From Manis javanica (lineage: Eukaryota; Chordata; Mammalia; Pholidota; Manidae), in NCBI RefSeq assembly GCF_040802235.1, contig NC_133174.1:106707647-106771646 (forward strand): DNA of 64,000 nt, read 5' to 3'. Each line of letters starts with the position of its first letter. Within the stretch, counting starts at the first letter, position 1. A program made the position numbers and the translations under genes. Under the pieces are notes generated by a model. It was given only the letters and a program-made list of their open reading frames with translations. It ran no database searches and had not been told where the DNA came from. This document shows positions 1 through 11,106 of the stretch, piece after piece.

Positions 1-477
1 AAAAAAAAAAAAAAATGAAATCGTAATATTAAAAAGACGAAAAGCTAAAGTTTGTTAACAACTGTATAAGCTTTATTTGCCTTTGAAATATTTTGTTATT
101 GAAAACGATTGCATGGCCTGAGAAATTGAATTATTTATTCCATATATTTTTATAAGTGGAAAAATCTCTAACCAACAAATGATTAAAGTTGTTACTGATT
201 ATTTGTTTTCTTAATTTATCCACCTAAGCAGAATGGTAACAAAGCTTTTTTCAGCTGATTAAATGCACTTAGTTAACAAACCAAAATTTATTCTTAAAAA
301 TTAAACTAGAATCTAGACAAGATTATGTTTCTCCCAGAAAAACAAGTTTCACTGTAAAAGTTTAAATGGACAAACGTGTGACCACTTTTGAGAAAGGTTG
401 TAATAGATTTTTTTGACAACCACCAGGTCTTCTTGTTTAATTTATATGCTGTATGTTTTAAAAAAAAAAAAAAACAT

Positions 478-745
478 GGGGGATGAAAGGAAAGGAGCGA
501 CACATAGCAGCAATTAACCGGAGAGTTCCGCTTTATTAGGGAAAAGTGCTAGGTTATATAGGAAGGGGCATGAATTGATTGAGGTGTCACTTCTACGGAG
601 CTGGTGGCTGTTGGCTAGGTGCTGGGATTGGGAGGGGAGCGAGAGGTGATTGGGCTTCAGGTGGCGCCGGCGGAAACCAAGGCCCCCCCCCCCCCCCCCC
701 GAAGAGAAGCCGGAAGTTTGCCATCTTACTAGTAGTAGTCCTTCA
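478..745 (-). mobile_element. LTR-like fragment inserted in the AT-rich segment
   Basis: Read on the minus strand, this stretch has CCAATC, a TATATAA box (554-560) and an AATAAA signal (532-537) in the usual order of an LTR. It is absent from the sister copy at 35163-36475, so it was inserted after the two copies separated. It contains an 18-base poly-C run (683-700). Ends are approximate and I found no target duplication, so it may be truncated. Confidence 0.5.
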
Positions 746-2440
746 GAGGACTCTTCATATTTTTTTAATGCAAATGATCTTAGAGCTTTTAATAGAATTT
801 GCATAGCAGCTTATATCTACTATTAAAGAGTAAAACATTCTTGAAGCTTTCAGAGAAGACCTGTAGACTTAAGCACTTTCTCTGCTTTTTTTGTATCTGG
901 TCTTGGACACTTATGCTAAGTTCAAAAAAAAGTGCTTTTACCTCTAGTTAACTCTGATATTTTCCAGAGGGCCCCTGGAACATGTCAGAAGAATTTTTTT
1001 CTCATTAGAGAAAGTATTTGACTAATTTGGCTTATTTATCTGATATATATTTATTTATTTACCAGGAAAGCACTGTCAAAGAGAATGATGCTAAACTTTG
1101 TTACTAAATGTTTTGTATTACAGAAATAACAGAATTTCCTTATGTCAACTGTCTTACAGTAAGCTCTCATCAGATCTTTAACCATTGTCATTTGTAAGTC
1201 TTTTGTCATTTATAGTATTATCCCTAAACTGGTAAAGAACTAGATTTCAGCAGAACAGGTATTAGTTACATAAGATTACATAAACTAAAGAAAATGATTT
1301 TGTGTCTTTTTGTTTCAAATGTTGCTGATAAAGTGTTTTAACCTTGTTCTCTTAAACTGACAACAGTTTAGTAAATGACTATCTTTATGAGCAGAATTGA
1401 AACTTCCTTCTCTCTACCTGATCCCTCCAGAGTTTAAAAACTTTCAGTGACTGTTTTTGTATTCCATGGCAGTATGTTTATTTGCATGAGTTCAATAAGA
1501 ATCTGCTTTCCTTGTGAGAAGACTACTTAAGAACACTGGTTATACTGCCAGGGCTTTGACTGGAATGTCATACCTGAGAGACATGTGCATGGACTCAGAT
1601 GTGAACAACTTTAAGGAACTAAGATTGACTTTATAAAGCCAACAAAGCCCCTTGGAAGAACTGGCCTGGTACCTTGCTTACAGAGTTCCCAGCAGCCTTA
1701 CCAGGTGAGTAAAGAAGGTCACTTCCTGGCAGGTTCAGAGACCTCGAGAAGAGAAGAATTCATCCAAATCTACAGGTACTGCAGGCAAAGCCTGATGGCG
1801 AGTCTAGCTTGGCTGTCTGGCCTCAAGAGGCCTTTAAAAGTTCAATCTGAAATTCCTTATAAAAAGTTCCAGCAAAGCATATTTAAAAGAGCCTGTGTAA
1901 TCAATTGCTCTTCTTGCTGCACTTGTGCAAATGATCAAGCCAGCTGTTAATTATTTTCTTAACCTGGTTACTTCTAATAAAAATGAGGGTGATTTTAGAG
2001 AAAAGTATTGTTTCAATAACTGCAGCCTCCAGAATAGAAAATCCAACTCCAGATGTTGCTACATAACCTAATAACACAATTTGTTTTATCTTGCCTAGAA
2101 GCCACAAAACTGCAAATAGTAATAGAAGCGCCAGCCTTCTGAAGCCCTCTCAACTGACCAGTAATAGAGACCTAGCTGCACCCTTTACTGCACCCCCTTC
2201 TCAGCACGAAGCAGCCAGAGCGGTCATCGCCCCTTTTCCCTAGCAGCAGCTAGAGTCCCTATCTGTAGAAGACAAAGACCGAGACTCACTTTATCCTCTG
2301 CAAGTAGGCAAAGAACCTGCATTGAGAGAGTTCCTAAAACTTACACCTCCCTCTACAACAAGACAGAAGTAATCAGCACCACCCCAGCTTATTCTAACAA
2401 GTAGTAGGCCCGCCAAACCGGAGTCACTCCATGTGTTACC

Positions 2441-2524
2441 TTTATCAAAGAACGCATTAGCACCGTGCAAATCATAGTGTTGAGACAGAACTATCAGAGT
2501 GTTAACCAAACAGATGACCCCTAA
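2441..2524 (+). pseudogene. env cytoplasmic-tail remnant
   Basis: The last 27 codons before a TAA read as a gammaretrovirus-type transmembrane-subunit tail, with a FIKERIS core followed by VLRQNYQ. This is the pattern of tails in which an (F)VK(D/E)RI.. helix follows the membrane anchor. It lies 23 bases before the purine tract and 37 bases before the LTR. The rest of env is not recognisable upstream, where the AT-rich segment takes its place. Confidence 0.6.
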
Positions 2525-2561
2525 TTTCATGATTGAAATAGATACAAGAAGAAGAGGGGAA

Positions 2562-3052
2562 TGTAAGAATAGAAATAGGTTAGCATAAGCATAGCCATCT
2601 TAAAGGCCTAGAAGCCATTTTCTGAGTATGTGACTTAGAAAGAAAAACTGGAACTGGGTAAGGCCTTGAAAAACAAGTTAATCATGAGCACCGGGTGGTG
2701 GGCAGCTGTGACCCTTGGTCAGCTAACCTTGGTCAGTAAATCTTACATACCAAGCTTATCGTGCAGAACCTCCCTAACCATTGAGGAGTAGTCTTACCCT
2801 GCCCTTGCTTAACCCCAGGATATATGTCTTGCAAGAATAATGTATAGTTATAGAAAATTGCTATGAGTTAAGTGCTTTGAAATTGCTATATAAACCCTTG
2901 GCTCTGAGTGCTCGGGGTCCTTGTTGAGACCCACTGCATCGGGCTGACTTGGACCCCAACTAGTTGGCTGAATAAAGACTTTGCTTGAATTTACATCTCT
3001 ATGCCTGTGTATTTTGTTCTCTGGGGAAGCCTCGGAAGCCTGCACCCTAACA
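2562..3052 (+). mobile_element. 3' LTR of the left-edge ERV
   Basis: A 491-bp sequence beginning TGTAAGAATAG and ending CCCTAACA, preceded by a purine tract (AGAAGAAGAGGGGAA). It has a TATATAAA box at 2887-2894 and AATAAA at 2971-2976, in LTR order. This LTR differs in sequence from the ERV-F-like LTRs at 23818 and 36806, although both proviruses carry the shared AT-rich segment. Confidence 0.75.
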
Positions 3053-3188
3053 GTATATCAACCTAAGACAGGGCGCAGACCTAAGCTGTCTGTTGCCTGA
3101 GGACGGGTAAGAATGCTGCAGACTCCGGACGACCTAAGACAGGCATGATCCCGACAGCCCTTTGGTTATAAAACAATAAAGGGGGAGA
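3053..3188 (+). promoter_or_regulatory. constitutive-transport-element-like RNA motif cluster and polypurine tract
   Basis: Two copies of ACCTAAGACAGG (3061-3072 and 3132-3143) flank a GACGGGTAA (3102-3110). These are the characteristic internal-loop motifs of the constitutive transport element of type-D retroviruses, which binds the export factor NXF1/TAP so that unspliced RNA leaves the nucleus. The position also fits: directly before a polypurine tract (AAAGGGGGAGA, 3178-3188) and a 3' LTR. The match is by recalled motif, not alignment, and the fold was not computed. Confidence 0.6.
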
Positions 3189-3549
3189 TGTGGGAGCCCG
3201 GCCCACGGCCGAGGCTGAGCCCCACTCTAGCTGGACAACGCCCTAAAGATGGCGCCTGCTTCCTGCTCACCACCCTTTCCCCTCTTCCCTGTTGGGGATT
3301 GGCCCAGCAGACTTCCCTACCCGTGCACAGCTCGTGCTGCCCCTTAGAGTGGCGCGTGACACCTATCCGCTTAAAGGTCACGCATGATACTGTACCGGAT
3401 TGGTTGGGTGACTGAATATAAGGGAGCCCGCCGGGAGGGAGGAGAGCTCCCCGACAACTGCTGTAACCGCCGCGAGAGATTAGACAATACAGCCTAGAGA
3501 AGAATCAAGGCCTTGAGCGTGTTGCTTCGGTCCCTGAAGGGTCGCGACA
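3189..3549 (+). mobile_element. 3' LTR of a type-D/class II-like ERV remnant
   Basis: A 361-bp sequence starting TGTGGGAGCCC and ending GGTCGCGACA, directly after a polypurine tract. The ends resemble those of the young provirus LTR (TGTTGGGAGCC to GGGACA). It is CpG rich and has an ATATAAGG box near 3416. Only this LTR and about 136 bp of interior remain. The upstream ERV (LTR ending 3052) interrupts or abuts it. Confidence 0.7.
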
Positions 3550-3789
3550 CTGAATAAACACTTGGCAGTAGATTTCAAGTGGCCATGGAATTCTGGGAGC
3601 AGCAGCATTCTACTGAGTCTGCTTGAGGACTACTTGCTGAGGATGTTTTGTCACCAAGCCTTAGGGCAAGTTCTGCAAGACGAGTGACTGCAGGAGATAT
3701 AAAATGGCACTTTTTGGTGTCTGCCTCTGCTGGAGCCATCCCTTCCTTTCTCTGGGAACCACTCCTGTCCGTCCGTAGGATGGGTGGGC
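3550..3789. other. intergenic, nothing recognised
   Basis: Flank between the type-D-like LTR and an MLT1-like relic. I see no gene and cannot assign a repeat family. Confidence 0.4.
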
Positions 3790-4280
3790 CCTGCCTTGGT
3801 TCCCTAGGGCTGCTGTAACAAAGTACCACAAACTAGTGACTTCAAACAACAGAAATTGATTGTCTTACAGTTCTGGAGATGAAAATCCGAAATCAAAGTG
3901 GCATCAGGGCTATGCTCCCTCTGCCACCTGTAGGGGACTCCTTCCTTGCCACTTCCTAGCTTCTGGTGGCTTGCCGGCTATCTGTGGTGATTCTTGGCTT
4001 GTAGATGCACCACTACAATCCTCTGTCTCCACATGCTCTTCTCCCTGTGTGTCTTCACATCATCTTCCTTCTGTAAGTGTCTATCTAAGGGACAAGTTCC
4101 CCTTTTTATGAGAACACCAGTCATTTTGGATTAGGGCCCGCTCTCTTGATTTCATTTCAACTTGACTACCTCTGCAAAGGCCTTATCTGTAAATAAAGTC
4201 ATGTTCTGAAGTACTGGGGGGTTAGGACTTCGATATATTTTTTTTGGAAGGGACACAATTCAGCCCATACCAGTCCCCAG
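3790..4280 (-). mobile_element. MLT1-type MaLR LTR
   Basis: The strand shown opens with the complement of the usual MLT1 end (a GGCTGCTGTAACAAAGTACC block) and runs through the conserved ACACCAGTCATTTTGGATTAGGGCC segment to the GGGACACAATTCA start. The element is therefore on the minus strand. It is old and diverged. Confidence 0.75.
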
Positions 4281-4745
4281 GCAACCATATTTAGATTGCA
4301 GGGCTCTACCTTGCCCTCCTGCCCACCCTTCTCACCATAGCTGATTGGGGTAGGGTCATCGAAGGTGAATCAATCTGGCCTTTTCTCTCAGAAATTTGGA
4401 TTTGGAATTGAGAAACATATGGTTTCCAGGTGTGGTTGGAACTGTACCATGTGACCTCAGTGAGCTAAGGAGTGCTATTTTCACTATGTGGCCCAAAAAA
4501 GCAGAGAAAGTCAGTCTGCAGAGGGAATATTGAAGCAGACGCACAGAGAGAAATAGAAGAGGAAAATACAGTCTATGCAATTCCCATTTACTAAATACAG
4601 ATGATGTGCAAGGTGCTGGGCCACTGCTTTGTATCCATTAGCTCATTACATCATCTTAACATACATTAACCCCATTGTAAAGATGAGAAAAGTGAAAGGT
4701 TACATTGCTTGTCCAAAGTCCCCCAGCTATTAAGTAGGAGAGCAA
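4281..4745 (+). mobile_element. MIR-like SINE (about 4590-4740) in unique DNA
   Basis: The part from about 4590 has the MIR profile: a loss-of-stock sentence such as GTAAAGATGAGAAAAGTGAAAGG followed by a CTTGTCCAAAGTC block. The rest is unassigned. Confidence 0.5.
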
Positions 4746-4847
4746 AGTTTCACATCTGCCTGGATTCACAGTCCTACACCCCTAGTGCTCATACTAGATG
4801 CTGCCCTGGCCCTAGTCCCATCCTGAGGCCCAGATACATTCTTGTCC

Positions 4848-5040
4848 TTGAATTCCAAGACACATCCCTGTGGCATTATAATAAAGTATGCACATCTTAA
4901 GTGTATAGGTGAATGAGTTTTTACATATTTATACACTTCATGATTTAGGGCAGAAGCCTACCTCCCGACCCTCCCAGTCAATCTCTCGCAAAGGTGACCA
5001 CGTTGCTGATCTCCCTGGCACCATAAATAAATGTGTATTC
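4848..5040 (+). mobile_element. old LINE-1 (L1M/HAL1-type) fragment
   Basis: Contains the GTGAATGAGTTTTTACATAT segment typical of ancient L1M 3' regions, then a CACC/CCC-rich stretch. The first roughly 105 bases recur almost unchanged at 7283-7386 (see findings). Confidence 0.55.
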
Positions 5041-5739
5041 TTTTACCAGTACTGGTGAGTTTCTCTTAAGGCACCTTAAGAGTCCTAATTCAGCATGTTT
5101 TCAATTGTAAGTTGAAAACCACTGGAGGCTTTTGAAATCAAGCATTTTCTTCTTAATAAAATAAAAGAGAATAGAATAGGAAATATTGAGTGCATCATAG
5201 GTAATAAAAGTATTATTTTGAAACTTTTGCAATAATATGCATCTGGGCATTTGAGTATGTGTGTACTGGATCATGATGAAAAATGCATTTCTCAGTGTGG
5301 GTCATATTCAAAAGTGTTTCTGAAACACTACATTAACTCCCACAGGTGGCCAAGGAGAACTGCTTCCCTTCTCTGTCCTGGGGCTGGAGGGCATCCACTT
5401 CAGCAGACAGGCTAGGAGGCCTCTAAAGAGCCTAGGACACCTCTCTGACCCCTGGGTCTCTCTGTGACGTGACTCTGTCTCATTCCCCACAGGGCTGAGT
5501 GTAGCCATGAAACCCCAAGGATGAGTCTCGGGGCATCAGGAGAGACAGAACTGGGCTGGCTCTAAGTTGTGTGATTGGATATTTGGCAACTTCGGCCCCA
5601 GGCAGCATTTACTGACCACGGACCGCACTTGAGTCCTGCCATCTTTATGGTGCCTTTCAGATGCACGATGAGACTGGCTCCTGTCCGCCTCTTCTAGTGT
5701 GTTACCTTGACTGCTCAAGATCCATGGTGGCTGAGAGGA
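5041..5739. other. intergenic, nothing recognised
   Basis: No open frame with protein-like content and no repeat I can name. Short frames at 5308-5718 on the minus strand show no homology I recognise. Confidence 0.4.
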
Positions 5740-5895
5740 AGGCAGCCTGACATGCTCAGAAAGGACTGGAGGTGCCCCCTGAGAACCAGTGACTTTTTAA
5801 AATGGAGTTATATGGGGGTTCTATGTACAACCCTTGCAGCTTTTCTGTCAGCTTGAAATCATTTCCAAAATTAAAATTTTTAATTTAAAACAGAT
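5740..5895 (+). mobile_element. old LINE-1 3' end
   Basis: Has the L1M terminal signature: a TATGGGGGTTCTATGTAC block, a CTTTTCTGTCAGC block and an A/T-rich end around 5870-5895. Confidence 0.55.
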
Positions 5896-6139
5896 AAAAT
5901 TGCCCTTGCCTCCTTGTGGGCACTTCCGGCCAGGAAGGGGAGGGGCAGCCCTGTGCCAGATGCATAGGGGTGCTCCTGGTGGGCGAGCGAGGCCTGAGTC
6001 TTCCTTGCTGCTTTGAGCTCATCTCCACCACACACTGTAAGTTTCTAGGTAACTCTGACACTAATCAATATAGGCCTTATTGCCAGGGTATGGGACAGTG
6101 GTTTATAGTCAAGGCAAAAACCTCCCAGATATGTGACTG

Positions 6140-6800
6140 CTCCCCCAGAAGGGCTACCCTCTCATTTAACCAGCCCCCAGTGGCTGATTGAGGTGCATTG
6201 CATTGCACAGCCAGCTCCAGTCTGTCTTCAACACAGCAGCCAAGGAAGCAAATCAAACCACAATGTGCCACTGCTGTGTGAAAAGCCTGCACTAACCTTA
6301 CCTCCTCAATGCCTTGCCATGATGTCCCAGCTCCTGCATGACAGGTCTGTGCCCCAGCCCTCTGGTGCCTCCTCCCAGCAATGTCAACCTTGCCAGGCAA
6401 AGCAGAGCTCCCCTCAGCTCCCCCACACACCATGCAGTTTCACATTTCTGTGCCTTTGCTCACATGGTTCTTGCTGTTTTGCAAGGCCTTCCTTCACAGT
6501 CCCCTACTGCCAATTACCTGGTCAAGCCCTATGCATTCTCGAAGATTGGGCTCAAGTGTACTTCCTCTCCACCCCAGGCTTTGTCAGGGGGCCCTCCTCT
6601 TGGCTCCCAGGGCACCCAATACTTATGCCTCTCAGGGTGCTATCATGTTGCCCTGTGACTTCCTGCTTGTCTGTCCCTTCTGCTAGAGGGCAGGTTCCAT
6701 GTCAGTCCAGTCATCACTGTATCCCCAGAGCCAGCACAGTGTCTGGTACGCAGTGTGTGCTCAATAAACATTCAGTAAACAAACTGAACTATGAACATGA
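6140..6800 (+). mobile_element. L2 LINE 3' end
   Basis: Runs through the L2 landmarks CTGTGCCTTTGCTCACATGG, the cysteine-poor pyrimidine-rich middle, and the end sentence ATCCCCAGAGCCAGCACAGT followed by TGTGCTCAATAAACA near 6760-6775. An open frame of 244 codons over this repeat is accidental. Confidence 0.8.
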
Positions 6801-7194
6801 AGCAAGTCAAATCTCTGAGAGGACATGGGGATTTACTCTGACCTCCAGCCACTCACTGTCCATATGAGTCTCACTCTTCTGGCCTTCCCTCTAATTAAGG
6901 TACACTGGGAGTTGGGGTATGATTTGAGCGATAGCTAAAAGAGTCCCCCATCTCCAACATACCTCCCAACTCCCAGTGTGGGGAAAGTGTGACTGCTTCC
7001 ATTTCTCTTGTGTGAAAACCCCTGGGAGACGTAACATATTTAACTGGTATTTAGTCCCTGACCTCTACATGACTCCATTTATCAACTTGGTTCTCTTCCT
7101 GATAGATACAGCTCGAAGTAGCCAGGATATGTCACTGGATCCTAGGTGATAGATGCAATGGTAGAGGTTCTGAAGAGAGAAAAAGATTCATTTT
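6801..7194. other. intergenic, nothing recognised
   Basis: Unique-looking DNA between two repeats. No gene seen. Confidence 0.4.
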
Positions 7195-8590
7195 CATTCT
7201 TTCATTCCACGAATATTTGCCGAGAAGCTGCTCTGTACTCAGCACTGTGCTAGGAAACGGGGACACAGCTGAGGGAAGGACTGAATTCCAAGACACATCC
7301 CTCTGGCATTATAATAAAGTACACACATCTTAAGTGTTTAGGTGAATGAGTTTTTACATATTTATACACTTCATGATTTAGGGCACAGTCTAGGAGAGGT
7401 CAACAATTCAGAATCACATACAGACATGTACAATTACAACCATAATCAGGTCTAGGAAGGAGAATTAGCTGAGAAGACATAACAGGAGGAATGCTCAGGT
7501 CTTTTCTGAGGCAATGATCATTGAGATGAGATCAAAGGGATGAAGACGTATTAACTAGGTAGAGTAGAAGGGAGACTTGTTGCAAGAAGAGGGAGCAATA
7601 GGTGTAAAGACCCTGTGGTGAGAGGCAGCGGGCATCCAGGAGGAACTGAAAGCATGCCATTGAAACTAGAGTCCTGAGAGCAAGGGGGACCTGAGAGGTG
7701 ACGAGGCTGGAAAGGAAGCAGAGCTAGACCACACTGGGCTTCAGAGGCCATGTCAGGAATTGTGACCTTTATCTTTGGAGGAAACCACTGAAGCATTTTA
7801 GACAGGGTAAGTGGAAGCAGGGAAACCTTTGTGGAAGTAAGGGAAACAGTCAGACAACCTTATGGAGGGAAGTAGACAAAGTTTGGAGACCCAAAGAAGA
7901 TCCATAGCAACAGAACTTGGTGGTAGGTTAAGCAGAGGAGGTGAAGATATGGAACACTGGAAGAGGAGAGGGCCAGAGGTCTGCAGGGGAGTGATCATGT
8001 TGAGTTGGAGAGGCCTGTGAAACATTCAGGTTGAGATGTCCAGTAGACAGTGAGATACATGGTCTGGAGTTCAGAGGCGTGCTTGGGGTCGCCATATAAA
8101 TTGGGAGTCATTGGTACATAGATGGTATTGAAGCTGGGAACAATATAGAAAGAAGAGTCAGAAAGAAAGAGTACAGAGGCAAGAAAAGGCACTCAGGACC
8201 AAGGCTTGAGGTGCAGGGACATTCCATGACCAGGGAGAGAATACTGAGCTGGCAAAGGAGACAGAGAAGAAGCAACCAGAGAGTGAGAGGAAACTCAAGG
8301 GAAGGCAGTGTTGCACAAGCCCAGGATGTTGGCAATGTCAACATCTGAAAATTTAGAATTTTCAGAATAGGGCTGAGAAATTGTCTGCGGGCTCAGTGGC
8401 ATGGAGGCCATTAGTGACCTTGATGATTGCTGTTTCTGAGGAGTGGTGGTGGCAGGGGCTAGACTGACATGGGTGGAGGCAGAAGTGAGAGGGGAAGAAA
8501 TGGAAGAAGTGAGTATGGCCAACCTAAGAAGTGTGGTTATGACAGAAACGAAGGAAACATGGCAGCAGCTGGAGATGTGTGTGTGTGGTC
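7195..8590 (+). mobile_element. long ancient interspersed repeat, family not named
   Basis: Starts with a TTCATTCTTTCATTCCACGAATATTTG sentence in pieces and a CAGCACTGTGCTAGG block, then long AGG-rich text. The same repeat type appears at 43175-45160. I recognise the sentence as a common mammalian repeat but cannot name the family safely. It is interrupted at 7283-7386 by a copy of 4848-4953. Confidence 0.5.
7283..7386 (+). repeat. near-identical second copy of 4848-4953
   Basis: About 104 bases matching 4848-4953 with roughly four differences, inserted in the middle of another repeat. See findings. Confidence 0.8.
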
Positions 8591-8639
8591 AAGGCAGGGA
8601 TTGTTTTTTTTTTCCATGAGAATCTTGGGCAGCCTTTGG

Positions 8640-9344
8640 TGCCAGCTAGCTTGGAAGCAGCATAAGACAGTGGGAAGAGCTTGGCCTTGACCTCAGTTTA
8701 AATCCTATCTCTGCCAGCTGACATGAAGGTTGGAGCTCCGGCTCAGGAGCTAGACTGCCTCAGCTCTAACCTCAGTCTCATACTTAGACTCCCTGGTATG
8801 ACTGTGGGACAGTTACTGGCTGCGCTTCAGTTTCCCTTTCTGTCAAATAAGAGTACTAACTGCATAGGATTGCTGCAGCAAGTGAGATAATTCCTGAAAA
8901 GAGCTAAGAACAGAGTGCGTGGTGCACAGTTACTCCTTGCTATGCGTTAGTTTTATTCTTGTTGCTAGCTGTTTGGCCTTGGCCATGTCTTTCATCTCCC
9001 ATCTGTCATTCAAACTCTCATTTCACTTATCATCATTCCTCACTTGATTGCTTTAAGGATTCACAGTACTGGGCACATAACAGATATTCATTAACAGTTC
9101 CCTTGGTTCTTTATGTAAGAATAAAAATATTTAACTTATGAACACTTACTCTATGCTGAGCATTTTGCCTATTACCTTAATTATCCCATTTAATTATCAA
9201 GACAATCATGTAAGGAAGTTATAATATTATGAAGTAGTTATCCCTAGGGTATGGATGAGGAAACTGAGGGTCAAATAGATTGCCACTGACTCAAGAGCGG
9301 CATAGCCTAAGTGGCTGTGATGAGATTTAAGCTCCTATTTCTTT
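8640..9344 (+). mobile_element. MIR SINEs (about 8640-8930 and 9130-9340)
   Basis: The first has the MIR core (GCATAAGACAGTGGGAAGAG, then TTTAAATCCTATCTCTGCC). The second has the ATGGATGAGGAAACTGAGG sentence. Both are diverged and carry no coding potential. Confidence 0.7.
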
Positions 9345-10504
9345 TTAAAATATTGATGCTGGAGTGGGGACTAGCCAGTCATTTGTAAATTCACTAGCTA
9401 GCTGATCCTTTATTGCTGTATGGCTTACAGCTATTCTTCTTACTGCTAGTGATGAAAGGCTTCCTCGCTTCCTTTAAGATAGGAACACGTTGCTGCCCCC
9501 TTGTGACTCATCAAGTTCTTACCTCCAGGTTCTGCTTTATTAAAAAAAGTTAACTGTCTTTTCTATTACAATAATTTCGCTCTAGGAATGGTGTTGCCTT
9601 GAGAGAGGCAAAGAAAACTGATGAGTGACTTGACTTTTGTTACTGGGTTTTTTTTTTTGCCTTTTTTTTAAATACAGAGAAGACGAAACGAGTGTCTTTT
9701 ACACCAACAAGGGTGGTACACCAGGCCTCTTCCCTGGGATAAAAGCAATACAACAGCCAACTCAGCTGGAAGGGAGCATTCTAATAGTCAGTTCAGGCTG
9801 CAGAGTCCCCACTGCTGGATTTCTCCATGCAGGGCTCCCAGTTTCCATCCCTGAGGAAGTGTCTTCTCCCTCCATCCCTGCCCTCAGCTCCCAGGAAAGC
9901 TGGTACTGGTCCTCCATCTGCTCCTGGACCTCACAGGAAGGAGCTGGGGCGTAGGTGGAGGGCCCACCAGTGCTTCTACTCACCCATGGCTGGCCTGGGC
10001 CAACGGCCAGCTTAGCACTTCTAGAACCCCTGTTTACAGATGGGGGACGCATTGGGGGCCAAGACAGAGCCAGGAGTCATAGGGTGTCTGCTGTAGACAC
10101 CCAACTGTCTTCCAGGGGACTTGGCTGAGGCAGCTGGTCTGCTTCTCATAGAATTAAGACAGCGGGCAGGCACCTGCTACAATGTGAAGATGCCATTGGT
10201 ATGAAATGGAAGACCAGCATGATTTCACTCATGTATTTTACATATGCACTCACAGGTATATATTATCTTTCATGTATACACATGTACATGTATTGATGCC
10301 TACATACATACAAGAGGAAATTATGGCAAAATATTAACAATGTTTAGCATCTAAGATGTAGGGCTGTGGATGGAGTTTCCTTCGCACTTACCCATATTTC
10401 GTAAATGTTCTGTAGTAAATAGATAATAGATCCATAAGCCCTGATTGTTGGTCGCATTCTCTCTAACAGAAACCTAAGCAGTCATACGTTGTGCATATGA
10501 TAAG
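9345..10504. other. unique intergenic DNA
   Basis: No repeat or gene identified. A polypyrimidine run and CAG near 9640-9677 resembles a splice acceptor, but the following frame (about 90 codons) has no recognisable domain and no donor that I would trust. Left as non-coding. Confidence 0.35.
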
Positions 10505-10895
10505 TTAAAAAAAAAGTTCAACTGAGTAAATTTAAAGATATAATTGGCTTATTCAATAGTTAATGAATCAGAGCAGCATCCCATCTAGCAAAGAGAAAAA
10601 AGCTCCAGAGCTGCACAAAATGAAAGGCTTTTATAGCAGAAGAGGGTGGGAGAAGGAAATTTCTAGCAGAGTGGATTGTTTCAGGCAACTTCACTTTCCT
10701 TAGGGGAACAGAAAGGGTATATCAGGCAGATTACTTCACTAGCTCTGACCAAATCATTCCCAATTGATCGGTTAAAGGTTACATTCCTGGGAGAAGCTTC
10801 AACTGCAATTAGGTTAGCTATTAAGTCTTGATTTGCTGATGTGGGGCTTAGCAAAAGTGACTCCATTTGGGGCCTATTGTTTCTTTTTTTAGCAA
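10505..10895 (-). mobile_element. old LTR-like repeat, copy 1
   Basis: Homologous along its length to 37241-37611, sharing GGCTTTTATAGCAG, AATTAGGTTAG..TATTAAGTCTTG and GATGTGGGGCTTAG blocks. On the minus strand each contains an AATAA-type signal near its end. This looks like an LTR relic, but the family is unnamed. Confidence 0.5.
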
Positions 10896-11106
10896 ATAGA
10901 TTCTAGAAATCCAGTCTTACTTTCTCTAAAAAAACATGGTTATACTTGTCAGATAGAGGGTCCTAACTCTGGAGTTTGGAAATTAAGGTCATTGTGGCTG
11001 AGAAGTTAGCATCTGTTACCAGAAAGTTTGGTTAAGGGGAGAGGTGTTGAAGTCAGTCCCGAAAACAGGAGAACTTCCCCAGTAGGGGGCTCCCACGCAC
11101 CCTGAG
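10896..11106. other. flank of the HERV-E-like provirus
   Basis: Unassigned sequence ending in the TGAG (11103-11106) that is duplicated at 17440-17443. Confidence 0.5.

Larger units (their letters stand above)
1..2561 (+). mobile_element. 3' internal part of an ERV, mostly an AT-rich non-coding segment
   Basis: Positions 1 to about 2040 are AT-rich and match, with indels, the stretch 35163-36475 inside the ERV-F-like provirus. Shared landmarks include the block around 1600-1960 against 36020-36400. No gag or pol reading frame is visible. An env tail (2441-2524), a purine-rich tract (about 2547-2561) and an LTR (2562-3052) follow in the same orientation, so this is the 3' half of a provirus whose 5' half lies outside the window. 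The origin of the AT-rich part is unknown: it could be decayed retroviral sequence or captured host DNA. Confidence 0.7.

Noticed and set aside
1705-1950. 81-codon frame that aligns with a frame at 36186-36506
   Set aside because: The alignment reflects the shared AT-rich module. Differences occur at all codon positions and no known motif is present, so there is no sign of protein constraint.
6133-6867. 244-codon plus-strand open frame
   Set aside because: It overlies the L2 3' end and has no protein-like composition or domain; a chance frame in GC-richer repeat DNA.
9637-9954. Possible exon after a splice-acceptor-like polypyrimidine CAG
   Set aside because: No donor, no domain and no neighbouring exon. 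Treated as chance.
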